DNA from: Flammeovirga aprica JL-4
GTDB lineage: Bacteria > Bacteroidota > Bacteroidia > Cytophagales > Flammeovirgaceae
Length of the DNA: 36,813 nt
Direction of reading: 5' to 3'
Assembly: GCF_012844305.1 (NCBI RefSeq)
Contig: NZ_JABANE010000092.1
Location: 1 to 36,813, forward strand
Positions 14,950-24,017 of this stretch are shown here, piece after piece. Each line of letters starts with the position of its first letter. Position 1 is the stretch's first letter. Both the position numbers and the translations under genes were made by a program. The notes under the pieces are model-generated. The model was not told the origin of the DNA. It searched no databases and saw only the letters and a program-made list of their open reading frames with translations.

Positions 14950-15636
14950 ATGACTAGAAACGAACAATTGGTTTTTTGTAAAAAATGTACCAACCGAAAA
15001 ATGAATCCAAAAGTGGGTTTAATCTGTAGTTTAACGGGAGAAAAAGCAACTTTTAATGGTGAATGTCCAGATTATAATCTTGATGAAACAAAGAAAGGTT
15101 ATTCTGGTGTAGAAGATATGGAATTAGCTCCAGAAGAGATTAAAGCACGTTTGTCGATGGAGGATCTTGAGGAACTAAGATTGGAACAAAATTTACCAAT
15201 GGGATTGATAGCAGGAATTATCACAGGTCTTGTAGGTTCATTAGTTTGGAGTGGAATTTCAATTGCTACATTGTATCAAATCAATTATTTGGCAATTGGA
15301 ATTGGTGTTGCAGTTGGAATATCAATCCGATATTTTGGAAAAGGATTGGATAAAATTTTTGGTGTATCAGGTGCTTTGATAGCATTGTCTTCGATAGTGT
15401 TAGGTAATGTATTGACCATAATTGGACTGATAGGGAATGAACAAAATTTGTCATTTTTTCAAGTTTTGTTACTTATGGACTTCTCTTATATACCGGAATT
15501 ATTAATGGAAACATTTGACCCTAGAGACCTCATTTTCTATGGATTTGCTTTAGCAATGGGTTATAAATTTTCATTCAGACAATTTTCAACAAATGAATTG
15601 GATGAGTACAGAAGGAAAAAAATTCAATCGAGTTAG
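14950..15636 (+). CDS. Zinc-ribbon membrane protein of unknown function
   Basis: The 228-residue protein starts with a four-cysteine motif: FCKKCTNRK (C10, C13), LICSLTGEK (C26) and GECPDYN (C39). This probably binds zinc. An acidic linker is followed by about four TM segments from residue ~83 to ~215 (MGLIAGIITGLVGSLVWSGI, LAIGIGVAVGISI, GALIALSSIVLGNVLTIIGL, and a last weaker one near FYGFALAMGY). This architecture is common in Bacteroidota conserved hypotheticals. I know no assigned function. It stands alone between the gldG terminator and a convergent terminator shared with the M1 peptidase. The ATG at 14950 directly precedes the cysteine domain. Confidence 0.8.
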   Translation: MTRNEQLVFCKKCTNRKMNPKVGLICSLTGEKATFNGECPDYNLDETKKGYSGVEDMELAPEEIKARLSMEDLEELRLEQNLPMGLIAGIITGLVGSLVWSGISIATLYQINYLAIGIGVAVGISIRYFGKGLDKIFGVSGALIALSSIVLGNVLTIIGLIGNEQNLSFFQVLLLMDFSYIPELLMETFDPRDLIFYGFALAMGYKFSFRQFSTNELDEYRRKKIQSS

Positions 15637-15671
15637 AAATGCAGACAAAATTTTCGAAATAACAAAAAAAA

Positions 15672-15702
15672 AGCCACTAAAACCTCAAAAGTTCTAGTGG
15701 CT
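15672..15702. terminator. Bidirectional terminator between convergent genes
   Basis: AGCCACTA (15672-15679) pairs with TAGTGGCT (15695-15702). A long A-run lies on its left, which is a T-run for the minus strand. It therefore serves the M1 peptidase gene best, and perhaps also the plus-strand gene. Confidence 0.75.
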
Positions 15703-15727
15703 GTTTCCATTAAAAGTATATTACAAT

Positions 15728-17989
15728 TTACCTTCTCCCTTTATACAACTGAAAACGATTCACTTGTTTTTCTCTAGGGAAGTAGTTGTTATAAGTATCA
15801 ATATCGGCTGTTTCTCTGTTAGGGTCTAATACAAAAGAAACGACCTTTTTCTTTTCTACAAATACTTTGGTGATGTTGACATTATCTTTTCTCCAAACTT
15901 CGGCAGGGATATACACTTTTTTACTAGTGCTATCTTCATAGTTTTTCTGAAGGATGATAGGCATGATCAAACCACCTACGTTCTTGAAGTCGATTTGATA
16001 GATAAAGTGATCTTCCTTTAACCACTCTTTATCTTCTTTTGTCAAACCGTTTTGATAGCGCTTGAATTGTTGTGCTTCTTCGGGCGTTTTATCCAAAGGA
16101 TCATAAGAGTTATAGAAATCCTGAAGTTGTTTCTTCTTTTCAACTCTTGTGATTAAGCCTACTTCCTCATTATGAATTTCTGTGATGGTAGGAGTTTTAG
16201 ACGAACGTAATTCTTTACGTTTCTTTTCTTCAATATTTGGATCTTGTGAATCAAGTTCTTTAAACGTTACGTTCTCAATGCTGATATCACAAGGTTCGGT
16301 AGTATAGAACCAACCTCTCCAAAACCAATCTAAATCAACTCCAGAAGCATCTTCCATTGTTCTAAAGAAATCAGCAGGAGTAGGGTGTTTAAATTTCCAT
16401 CTTCTTGCATACTCTTTAAAAGCATAATCAAAAAGCTCTCTTCCCATTACTGTTTCTCTAAGGATATTCAAAGCAGTAGCTGGTTTTGAATAGGCATTAT
16501 AACCAAATTGATGAATGGATTCAGAGTTGGTCATTGTAGGTGAAATACCTGCGGGATCACCTTTCATATAATCTACAATTAACTCAGGGAAACCTTCTCT
16601 ACTAGGATAACCTGCTTCCCACTCTTGTTCTGCTAGGAATTGTAAGAAAGAGTTTAAACCTTCATCCATCCATGTCCATTGACGTTCATCGGAGTTGACA
16701 ATCATTGGGAAGTAGTTGTGGCCTACTTCATGGAAGATTACTGAAAGCATACCATACTTGGTTCTTTTAGTATAGTTTCCTTTTTCGTCCACTCTTCCGT
16801 AGTTGAAACAGATCATTGGGTATTCCATGCCATTTTCTGCTTCCACTGAGATCGCCACTGGATAAGGATAATCAAAAGTATATTTTGAATACACTTCTAA
16901 AGTATGTGCTACAGCTTCTGTTGAATATCTTTTATAAAGATCATAAGCTTCTTTAGGATAGTAAGACATAGCCATTACGGTCTTTCCTCCAACTTCAACA
17001 CCCATTGCGTCCCAAAGTAATTTACGAGAAGATCCCATAGCAAAGTCTCTTACATTTTCAGCAGTATAATGCCAAGTTTTTGTTCCTTTCGCTTTTTTCT
17101 TTTCCTTCTTTTGAACTTCTTTCAATGTTACGATCATTTCAGGTTTCTCAGAAGTTTTCGCTTTTTCAATTCTTTGAATTTGCTCTTCTGTCAATACTGA
17201 AGAATCTTGTAAAACACCTGTAGAAGCTACTATATGATCAGAGGGGACAGTAAATTTTACATCATAATCACCGAAGGTTAATGCAAACTCACCATTTCCA
17301 AGAAACTGCTTGTTCTGCCATCCATTGACATCATCATAAACCGCCATTCTTGGGTACCATTGTGTGATAGTGTAAAGCGTATTGCCATCAGGGAATTCCT
17401 CATAACCACCACGGCCACCCATTAAATTACGGTCATTGATATTGTAGCTCCATTCCACATTAAATGTAAACTGATCTCCCGGTTTCATGGGATATTCAAT
17501 ATCTACACGCATCATGGTTTGATTGATGACATAAGGGATCTTATTACCGTTTGCATCAGTAACAGAAGCGATTTTATGGCCACCATCATAATCAGGGTAA
17601 CCTTCTATTCTTTGAAGCTTTTTAAGAGAGGCTTTGTCTTCAATTTTGCTTTGCTGAATCTTATATGTATTCGAGTTTTTAGCTCTCATATTTTGATCCA
17701 ATTGCACCCATAGGTATTTAATAACATCTGGAGAGTTATTCGTATAAGTAATGGTTTCTTTACCAGTAAGGCGATGATTGGATTCATCAAGACTAGCTTC
17801 AATAATATAATCAGCCTTTTGTTGCCAATACTTGTGTCCAGGAGCACCAGATCCGGTTCTGTAAACGTTGGGAGTTGGAAGTTCTTCGTCTAGTTGCTTA
17901 AACTTATTGTTATTATAAAACTCTTTTTGAGCAAAAATTGCTGAAGAGGTAAAAAGAGTAAGGAGTAGGGTAATATATAGTCTTTTCAT
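15728..17989 (-). CDS. M1 family metallopeptidase, paralogue A
   Basis: This is an exported zinc aminopeptidase-like protein of about 753 residues. The start is set at the ATG at 17989, giving MKRLYITLLLTLFTSSAIFA as signal peptide; the 19 extra codons upstream would bury it. The M1 signature is complete: HEVGHNYFP from H420 with the third ligand in WMDEGLNSF, and the exopeptidase-type NGMEYPM motif (the GAMEN equivalent). The mature N-terminus, QKEFYNNNKFKQLDEELPTP, is identical to that of paralogue B. It probably acts in the periplasm or outside the cell on peptides. The gene lies just downstream of paralogue B on the same strand, separated by a terminator-like hairpin. Confidence 0.9.
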   Translation of the reverse strand: MKRLYITLLLTLFTSSAIFAQKEFYNNNKFKQLDEELPTPNVYRTGSGAPGHKYWQQKADYIIEASLDESNHRLTGKETITYTNNSPDVIKYLWVQLDQNMRAKNSNTYKIQQSKIEDKASLKKLQRIEGYPDYDGGHKIASVTDANGNKIPYVINQTMMRVDIEYPMKPGDQFTFNVEWSYNINDRNLMGGRGGYEEFPDGNTLYTITQWYPRMAVYDDVNGWQNKQFLGNGEFALTFGDYDVKFTVPSDHIVASTGVLQDSSVLTEEQIQRIEKAKTSEKPEMIVTLKEVQKKEKKKAKGTKTWHYTAENVRDFAMGSSRKLLWDAMGVEVGGKTVMAMSYYPKEAYDLYKRYSTEAVAHTLEVYSKYTFDYPYPVAISVEAENGMEYPMICFNYGRVDEKGNYTKRTKYGMLSVIFHEVGHNYFPMIVNSDERQWTWMDEGLNSFLQFLAEQEWEAGYPSREGFPELIVDYMKGDPAGISPTMTNSESIHQFGYNAYSKPATALNILRETVMGRELFDYAFKEYARRWKFKHPTPADFFRTMEDASGVDLDWFWRGWFYTTEPCDISIENVTFKELDSQDPNIEEKKRKELRSSKTPTITEIHNEEVGLITRVEKKKQLQDFYNSYDPLDKTPEEAQQFKRYQNGLTKEDKEWLKEDHFIYQIDFKNVGGLIMPIILQKNYEDSTSKKVYIPAEVWRKDNVNITKVFVEKKKVVSFVLDPNRETADIDTYNNYFPREKQVNRFQLYKGRR

Positions 17990-18007
17990 ATCATATTCAT
18001 AAACCAA

Positions 18008-18033
18008 AAACGACCACCTTTCGATGGTCGTTT
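18008..18033 (-). terminator. Hairpin between the two M1 peptidase genes
   Basis: AAACGACCA (18008-18016) and TGGTCGTTT (18025-18033) form a 9-bp stem 20 bases after the end of paralogue B (minus strand). The T tract after it is imperfect, so partial read-through into paralogue A is plausible. Confidence 0.6.
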
Positions 18034-18053
18034 CTGTAATTATCAATCAATAA

Positions 18054-20393
18054 TTATTTCTTTTTCTTTGCTTTTTGCATAGGATTTAATCTTCCTGAAT
18101 CATACGTTCTAGGTTGATTAGCACCTGATTTGTAAAGCTGGAATCTACTCATTTGAGTCTGACGAGGGAAGTAGTTGTTTTCCGTATCGATGTCAGCTGT
18201 TTCTCTATTAGGATCTAATACAAATTGAGTAACAGGTTTGTCACAAACAAATACTTTAGAAACTACAACGTCATCTTTTCTCCAGATCTCAGCAGGGATA
18301 TATTTCTTTTCAGAAGTACCATCCTCAAACTGAAGCTCAACAATGATTGGCATAACTAAACCACCAACATTTTTGAATTTCACTTCATAAAGGAATTTAT
18401 TTGAAGCAATCCAAGCTTTATCGTTCTTGTTTAAAGAAGCTTCGTACTTTTTGTATTTTTGATACTCATCATAATCAGCATCTAACTCATCATAACTGTT
18501 ATAGAAGTCCTTTAATTCAGGTTTTCTATCCACTCTACGCGATAAGTTGATTTCTTCGTTATGAATTGTAGTGATATCTTTTGGTTTGTTATCACGCTCT
18601 GCCTTACGTTTCGCTTCTTCTACTTTAGGATCTTGAGAATCTAATTCTACAAAAGTTACATCTTCAATTGAGATATCAACCGCTTCAGTAGTATAGAACC
18701 AACCTCTCCAGAACCAATCTAAATCAACACCAGATGCATCTTCCATTGTTCTGTAGAAATCTGCAGGCTTTGGATGTTTGAAAGCCCATCTTTCAGCATA
18801 TTCTTTGAAAGCATAATCAAATAGCTCACGGCCCATGATTGTCTCTCTCAAAATGTTCAATGCTGTAGCAGGTTTTCCATAAGCATTGTTACCAAACTGT
18901 TTGAGTGACTCAGAGTTAGTCATGATAGGAGTGATGTTGTTTTTCTCACCTTTCATGTAATTCACGATATTTTCAGCAGGACCTCTACGTGAAGGGTAAT
19001 TCTCTTCCCATTCTTGTTCTGCTAAATATTGACAGAAAGTATTCAAACCTTCGTCCATCCAAGTCCATTGACGTTCATCTGAGTTGATGATCATTGGGAA
19101 GAAGTTGTGACCTACTTCGTGAATGATTACAGAGATGGCTCCATATTTAATACGTGGAGAATAAGTACCGTCTTTTTCAGGACGACCATAGTTGAAACAG
19201 ATCATAGGGTATTCCATACCGTTTGAAGCTTCAACAGAAATAGCTACCGGATAAGGATAGTCGATCGTATATTTAGAATAAACTTCTAAAGTATGAGCAA
19301 CAGCTTCTGTAGAATATGTACCATATAATGGGTTAGCTTCCTTAGGGTAATATGACATTGCCATTACCGTTTTACCATTAATGTCAACACCCATTGCATC
19401 CCAAATGTATTTACGAGAAGAGCCAAAAGCGAAGTCTCTTACATTATTGGCTTTGTAGTGCCAAGTCTTCGTTCCTTTTTCAACCGTTTTCTCATTTTTC
19501 TCCGCCTCTTTTTGAGAAACGATCACTACAGGCTTATCTGCATTTTTTGCCTCTTCGAAACGTTTCTTTTGCTCTTCAGTTAAAATCTCATCAGGATTTT
19601 GTAACTCACCTGTTGAAGCAACAATATGATCTGAAGGAACTGTGATCTTTACATCATAGTCACCGAAAGTTAAAGCAAACTCACCGTTACCTAAGAACTG
19701 CTTATGTTGCCATCCGTTGAAATCATCATAAACGGCCATTCTAGGGAACCATTGAGTGATGGTATAAATTGTATTACCATCTTCCGCAAAAGTTTCGTAA
19801 CCACCACGGCCACCCATTAACAGACGGTCGTTGATGTTGTAATACCAATCAATTTTGAAAGTTACTTTTTCGCCCGGTTTTAAAGCTTCAGGTAAATCCA
19901 AACGCATCATTGTTTTGTTGATGGTGTATTTGATTGGATTACCATTAGCATCTGTAACTTTCTGGATTTTGTGTCCTCCATCATATTCAGGGAAACCATC
20001 AATACCCGCCAAACGGTTGATGTTGGTGCTTTTACCGATGTTGTTTTGTCTGATTTTATAAGTATCAGAATCGGTTGCTCTCATATTTTGATCTAACTGA
20101 ATCCAAAGGTAAGTTAGAACATCAGGAGAGTTGTTGTAATAAGTGACAGCTTCAGAACCTGTCAATCTATGTAATTTTTCATCAATCGACGCCTCAATTA
20201 CATAATCCGCTTTTTGTTGCCAGTATTCATGCCCTGGAGCACCTGAACCTGTTCTATACACGTTTGGTGTTGGTAGTTCTTCATCAAGTTGCTTGAACTT
20301 GTTGTTGTTATAGAACTCCTTTTGACCAAAAACTAATCCCGTACTTGACACTAGTACAATAAACGAGACGAATAATTTGGTAATTCTAGTCAT
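18054..20393 (-). CDS. M1 family metallopeptidase, paralogue B
   Basis: This 779-residue protein is closely similar to paralogue A over its whole length, with the same domain order. The signal peptide ends near GLVFGQ. HEVGHNFFP starts at H425, with WMDEGLNTF downstream and NGMEYPM upstream. It differs from A in a C-terminal extension ending in a basic tail (MQKAKKKK). The first ~31 mature residues are the same in both proteins, yet the codons differ at many third positions. This indicates an old duplication kept by selection rather than recent gene conversion. It has its own upstream region (20394-20671). Export is expected from the signal peptide; the substrate is unknown. Confidence 0.9.
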   Translation of the reverse strand: MTRITKLFVSFIVLVSSTGLVFGQKEFYNNNKFKQLDEELPTPNVYRTGSGAPGHEYWQQKADYVIEASIDEKLHRLTGSEAVTYYNNSPDVLTYLWIQLDQNMRATDSDTYKIRQNNIGKSTNINRLAGIDGFPEYDGGHKIQKVTDANGNPIKYTINKTMMRLDLPEALKPGEKVTFKIDWYYNINDRLLMGGRGGYETFAEDGNTIYTITQWFPRMAVYDDFNGWQHKQFLGNGEFALTFGDYDVKITVPSDHIVASTGELQNPDEILTEEQKKRFEEAKNADKPVVIVSQKEAEKNEKTVEKGTKTWHYKANNVRDFAFGSSRKYIWDAMGVDINGKTVMAMSYYPKEANPLYGTYSTEAVAHTLEVYSKYTIDYPYPVAISVEASNGMEYPMICFNYGRPEKDGTYSPRIKYGAISVIIHEVGHNFFPMIINSDERQWTWMDEGLNTFCQYLAEQEWEENYPSRRGPAENIVNYMKGEKNNITPIMTNSESLKQFGNNAYGKPATALNILRETIMGRELFDYAFKEYAERWAFKHPKPADFYRTMEDASGVDLDWFWRGWFYTTEAVDISIEDVTFVELDSQDPKVEEAKRKAERDNKPKDITTIHNEEINLSRRVDRKPELKDFYNSYDELDADYDEYQKYKKYEASLNKNDKAWIASNKFLYEVKFKNVGGLVMPIIVELQFEDGTSEKKYIPAEIWRKDDVVVSKVFVCDKPVTQFVLDPNRETADIDTENNYFPRQTQMSRFQLYKSGANQPRTYDSGRLNPMQKAKKKK

Positions 20394-20623
20394 AAGAATG
20401 GAAGTTGCTAAAAAATGAAAGTTTTAAATTAGTTAAATTAATTGCTGAGCCTAAATAATTATTGGCGTGGTTAATATGATAGAGTTACAAATTATTTAAA
20501 ATAAAAAGGTAAGAAAGACGTGTAATTTCAGTGGTCTAGAGGACTAAAACCTTTATTTAGTTATAAGATTGTAGGCTGAAAACAGTTTTCTATCATATTA
20601 AAGTGCAATTTGATAAAAATTTA

Positions 20624-20663
20624 AAGATTAACGTCATTCAAAGTGTGAAATTCTGTTAATCTT
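20624..20663 (-). terminator. Hairpin after the glycerate kinase gene
   Basis: AAGATTAAC (20624-20632) pairs with GTTAATCTT (20655-20663) across a 22-nt loop, 9 bases beyond the stop codon on the minus strand. The loop is long for a terminator and the stem is AT-rich. The same gap holds the palindrome GAAAACAGTTTTC, a possible operator for the peptidase gene. Confidence 0.45.
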
Positions 20664-20671
20664 ATACATAA

Positions 20672-21808
20672 CTAATGTGACTTATTTTTCCCTAAGTGGA
20701 ATATTTTAGCAACCTGAAAAGTGGTGTGTTCCAAATTAACTTTGGTTTCCTGAATAGCTTTTTCAATGTTATCAAATCTTTGGTTGATTGAGAAAATAGA
20801 ATAAAAGGGGTGGTCATCATTAAAATCTAATGTGTTGCTACCTACAAGACAAATGGTCGGGACGAAAAATTGATTGCCATATTCTGCAATTACCGAAGGA
20901 ATTTTACCGTTTAAAGTTTGTTGATCCAAACGTCCTTCAGAAGTAATCACAACATCTGCTTTTTCAATTTCCTGTTTCAAGCCCATTACTTTTATCATAA
21001 ACTGACTGCCTTGCATGGGTTGTGCATCTAAGTAAGCCCAAAAACCAGCGGCTGTACCTCCAGCGGCACCTCCGCCTTGCATAGAAAGTACCTCTTTACC
21101 TGTAATCTTTTCAGTAATGTGAGCAATTTGCTCTAGATGGTTATCTAATTGTTTTACCTCAATTTTAGAAGCTCCTTTTTGAGGAGCGAAAACTGCAGCA
21201 GCTCCATCGTCTCCTAGCAATACATTATCAACATCAATTGCCATAAAGAAATGTATATCCTTTATGGTTTGATGTAAAGATTCAAGATTTATACTTTTTA
21301 TTTGATGAAGATTTCCTCCATTTGGAATAATTTCGTTACCGTCATTGGATATAAAATTAGCTCCTAATGCATATATAGCACCTAATCCAAAATCTGTAGA
21401 GGCACTGCCACCCAAGCCAATGATAATTTCTTTACATCCATCTTCAATCGCCTTCCTTATCACAATGCCTAGACCTTCAGTGTTAGACTCTAGTGCATTG
21501 AGCTTCCCATCTTTTAAAGTTTGCATTCCACAATTGGACGCTAAATCCAAAATAGCAGTAGCCTCATTTACTTTATAATAATACCCTTCATGAGGTAAAC
21601 CAAGAGGATTCTTTGTGGAAACTATCACTTTCTCTCCATTCTTCTCTTCTCCAACAATCTTAGCAAAACCATCTCCACCATCAGCCATTGGTTTAATGAC
21701 CACGTTGTCTGAAGGACGTACTTTTGACCAGGCTTTTTTTATGATTTCTCCTGTCTCTAATGCATTTATGCTATTTTTAAAAGCATTTGGTGCTATTAAT
21801 ATATTCAA
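20672..21808 (-). CDS. Glycerate kinase (GlxK/GarK family)
   Basis: The 378-residue length and motifs fit the family that phosphorylates D-glycerate. The N-terminus MNILIAPNAFKNSINALETG is typical, as are MADGGDGFAKI, GLGGSASTDFGLGAIYALG and TSEGRLDQQTLNGKIP. The enzyme feeds glycerate into lower glycolysis. Whether the product is 2- or 3-phosphoglycerate cannot be read from the sequence, so no symbol is given. It starts 8 bases after the end of dprA on the same strand and is probably co-transcribed with it, a pairing without an obvious functional link. Confidence 0.92.
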   Translation of the reverse strand: MNILIAPNAFKNSINALETGEIIKKAWSKVRPSDNVVIKPMADGGDGFAKIVGEEKNGEKVIVSTKNPLGLPHEGYYYKVNEATAILDLASNCGMQTLKDGKLNALESNTEGLGIVIRKAIEDGCKEIIIGLGGSASTDFGLGAIYALGANFISNDGNEIIPNGGNLHQIKSINLESLHQTIKDIHFFMAIDVDNVLLGDDGAAAVFAPQKGASKIEVKQLDNHLEQIAHITEKITGKEVLSMQGGGAAGGTAAGFWAYLDAQPMQGSQFMIKVMGLKQEIEKADVVITSEGRLDQQTLNGKIPSVIAEYGNQFFVPTICLVGSNTLDFNDDHPFYSIFSINQRFDNIEKAIQETKVNLEHTTFQVAKIFHLGKNKSH

Positions 21809-21816
21809 TAGAAAAT

Positions 21817-22932
21817 CTAATTAAGTGTGTATATATTTCCAGCTTTCAATTTCACAACACCTTTTAGTTCTAGTTGTAAAAGAAGACTGGCCAATTTCGG
21901 TAATGGTATTTGTGTTTGAATTGCAATCTCTTCAATTTGTAGGGGATGATCAAAAATAATCTTAGTGATTTTCTGTTCAATTGCTGTTAAATTATTCTTT
22001 TGGAACAATGACATCTGATTGCTGCTGTTACTATCACGGCTCCAATTCATTTCTGTAAGAATATCTTCAATAGAAGAGAACAGGTGAGCCTTTTTATATT
22101 TTATGAGATTATTACAGCCTTCAGCAAGAGGATCGGTAATTAACCCAGGAACTGCAAACACATCTTTATGATAGCTGTTGGCAATATCAGCAGTGATTAA
22201 CGCTCCACCTCGTTTTTTTGCTTGTACCACAATGACAACATCTGCCAAAGCGGCAATTATTCTATTACGGGCAGGGAACTTAGGGGCATCGGGCAGGGAA
22301 AGCATACTGTTTTCGGAAATTAAACCACTTTTATTGTCAGCGAGCATTTCGTTGACCGTCTTTTGGTGTACTCTTGGGTAAACACTTTTAAGTCCATTGG
22401 CCATCACACCAATAGTTCCCATTTTATATTCAAGTGATGCTCTGTGTGCATGAATGTCGATGCCATAAGCTAGACCGCTGATAATATTCACTCCAGGAAT
22501 TTCAGATAGTTTCTCAACGATTCTCTTAGTTACATAATGACCATAGTTTGTTGCTGCTCTTGAGCCCACAATCGCTATATTTTTACTGGCATTAAGTCCT
22601 ACAGCTTTTCCTTTTACATAGATAAGATAGGGAGCGTCTTTTTGCATTTTCAGACGTTTTGGGAATTCTTTATCCATGTAGGTAAGAACACGAGTATTAT
22701 TCACCTCAGCTAATTTTAATTCTTTTTCAGCATTATCAAGTTTGTTTTTGGCATTGAGAATAGATTTAGTGAGAAATTCACCAATGTTGGGTATTGAGAT
22801 TAATTCTTTGTAAGAACTGTTGTAAACGTTTTCGGCACTTTCAAGGTGGCTGATCAATTGCTTGCAGGTAGCTCCTCCAATTCCGTTTATATCATTAAGC
22901 CATAGTTCATATATTTTTTGAGTATCTGTCAT
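21817..22932 (-). CDS. dprA: DNA-processing protein DprA
   Basis: DprA binds incoming single-stranded DNA and loads RecA during natural transformation. The 371-residue protein has an N-terminal helical, HhH-like region (GIGGATCKQLISHLESAENV), then the Rossmann-like core: AIVGSRAATNYGHYVTKRIV, SGLAYGIDIHAHRASL, PARNRIIAALADVVIVVQA and GCNNLIK. A C-terminal winged-helix-like domain covers about residues 300-371 (TAIEQKITKIIFDHPLQIEE). Length is normal. It is first in a two-gene unit with the glycerate kinase gene. Other competence genes are not in the window. Confidence 0.95.
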   Translation of the reverse strand: MTDTQKIYELWLNDINGIGGATCKQLISHLESAENVYNSSYKELISIPNIGEFLTKSILNAKNKLDNAEKELKLAEVNNTRVLTYMDKEFPKRLKMQKDAPYLIYVKGKAVGLNASKNIAIVGSRAATNYGHYVTKRIVEKLSEIPGVNIISGLAYGIDIHAHRASLEYKMGTIGVMANGLKSVYPRVHQKTVNEMLADNKSGLISENSMLSLPDAPKFPARNRIIAALADVVIVVQAKKRGGALITADIANSYHKDVFAVPGLITDPLAEGCNNLIKYKKAHLFSSIEDILTEMNWSRDSNSSNQMSLFQKNNLTAIEQKITKIIFDHPLQIEEIAIQTQIPLPKLASLLLQLELKGVVKLKAGNIYTLN

Positions 22933-23070
22933 TGTTCTTCTTATGAATCATGTAAGTATTGGTGCTCAAAAAATTGTCTATTTTCTTCTTTTCAAGCACT
23001 TTATTTGAAATAGTTTTTATTTGTAAAAAGTAATACAATTTAATGAATTTATACTAAAGAACAACAAAAA

Positions 23071-23099
23071 AGCCATTAACCTGATGTAGATTAATGGCT
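23071..23099 (-). terminator. rsmA terminator
   Basis: AGCCATTAA (23071-23079) pairs with TTAATGGCT (23091-23099), just after rsmA on the minus strand. A run of A at 23066-23071 gives the T tract on the transcribed RNA. Confidence 0.8.
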
Positions 23100-23105
23100 T
23101 CTAAT

Positions 23106-23888
23106 TTATTTTCTTGATTCTTCAATTCGAACCGTAAGATCAATAAAATCTTCCACAGAAAGTTCTTCTGCACGTTTTTTGAAAATGGGGTCTTCTAACA
23201 ATTCAGCAGGAAGGCCATAAGGTTTCATGGCATTACGCAACGTTTTACGTCTTGTACTGAAGGCTTGTTTTACCACCTTAAAAAACGTTTCTTCTTTACA
23301 AGGCAATGACTTTCTATCATTTCTTTTAAGTCTGATTACAGCAGAATCTACTTTTGGAGGTGGAATAAATACTCCTGGAGGTACAGTGAAAAGGTATTCA
23401 ACATCATAAAATGCCTGAACAAGAATAGTAAGAATACCGGCAGTACGGCCACCTTTTTTCGTAGCTATTCTTTCTGCTACTTCTTTTTGAATCATGCCTA
23501 CACACTCCGTAATCTGATCCTTATTTTCAAGAATCTTAAAGTAGATCTGTGTAGAGATGTTATAAGGGAAGTTGCCAATCAGCCCAACAGGATGAGGAGC
23601 AATATTTCCAAAGTCAAGTTTTAAGAAATCTCCTTCTATAATCTGATCTTTAGGTAAACCTACTTCATTGGCAAGATACACTACAGATTCAGTATCAATT
23701 TCTATCACAGTGGTTTTATACTCTTCCTTTTTCATAAGACGAGTCGTTAAAACTCCTGTACCGGGGCCGATTTCATAAATTTCTTTGTAGCCTCCAAAAG
23801 CAGTCATTGCGTTTACAATGTCATCAGCGATTTGCAGGTCATTCAAAAAATGTTGTCCTAAATGTTTTTTAGGTTTGACTTTAGACAT
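23106..23888 (-). CDS. rsmA: 16S rRNA dimethyladenosine transferase
   Basis: RsmA (KsgA) dimethylates two adjacent adenosines near the 3' end of 16S rRNA, late in small-subunit assembly. The 260-residue protein has the N-terminal KKHLGQHFLND motif, the SAM-binding EIGPGTGVLTTRL (GPGTG at 41-45), the acidic VIEIDTE strand and the catalytic NFPYN motif at 106-110. The C-terminal helical domain includes STRRKTLRNAMKPYGL. Length and order are fully typical. It appears monocistronic, with a terminator after it and a hairpin upstream that ends the BNR-repeat gene. Confidence 0.97.
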   Translation of the reverse strand: MSKVKPKKHLGQHFLNDLQIADDIVNAMTAFGGYKEIYEIGPGTGVLTTRLMKKEEYKTTVIEIDTESVVYLANEVGLPKDQIIEGDFLKLDFGNIAPHPVGLIGNFPYNISTQIYFKILENKDQITECVGMIQKEVAERIATKKGGRTAGILTILVQAFYDVEYLFTVPPGVFIPPPKVDSAVIRLKRNDRKSLPCKEETFFKVVKQAFSTRRKTLRNAMKPYGLPAELLEDPIFKKRAEELSVEDFIDLTVRIEESRK

Positions 23889-23915
23889 AAGAATGATTTA
23901 TGTATTGAAAGAAGA

Positions 23916-23941
23916 AAGTGCTAGCATTTCAACTAGCACTT
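23916..23941 (-). terminator. Hairpin after the BNR-repeat gene
   Basis: AAGTGCTAG (23916-23924) and CTAGCACTT (23933-23941) form a 9-bp stem with an 8-nt loop. A second, imperfect hairpin around TCCG/CGGA lies at about 23948-23970. Both fall between the end of the exported-protein gene and rsmA. Confidence 0.6.
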
Positions 23942-24017
23942 AAATATTTTCCGCAAAAAACGGATATTAAAATATACAAAACAAATTCAATAAAGCCCTA
24001 TTTCTATCTTTTAAGAT

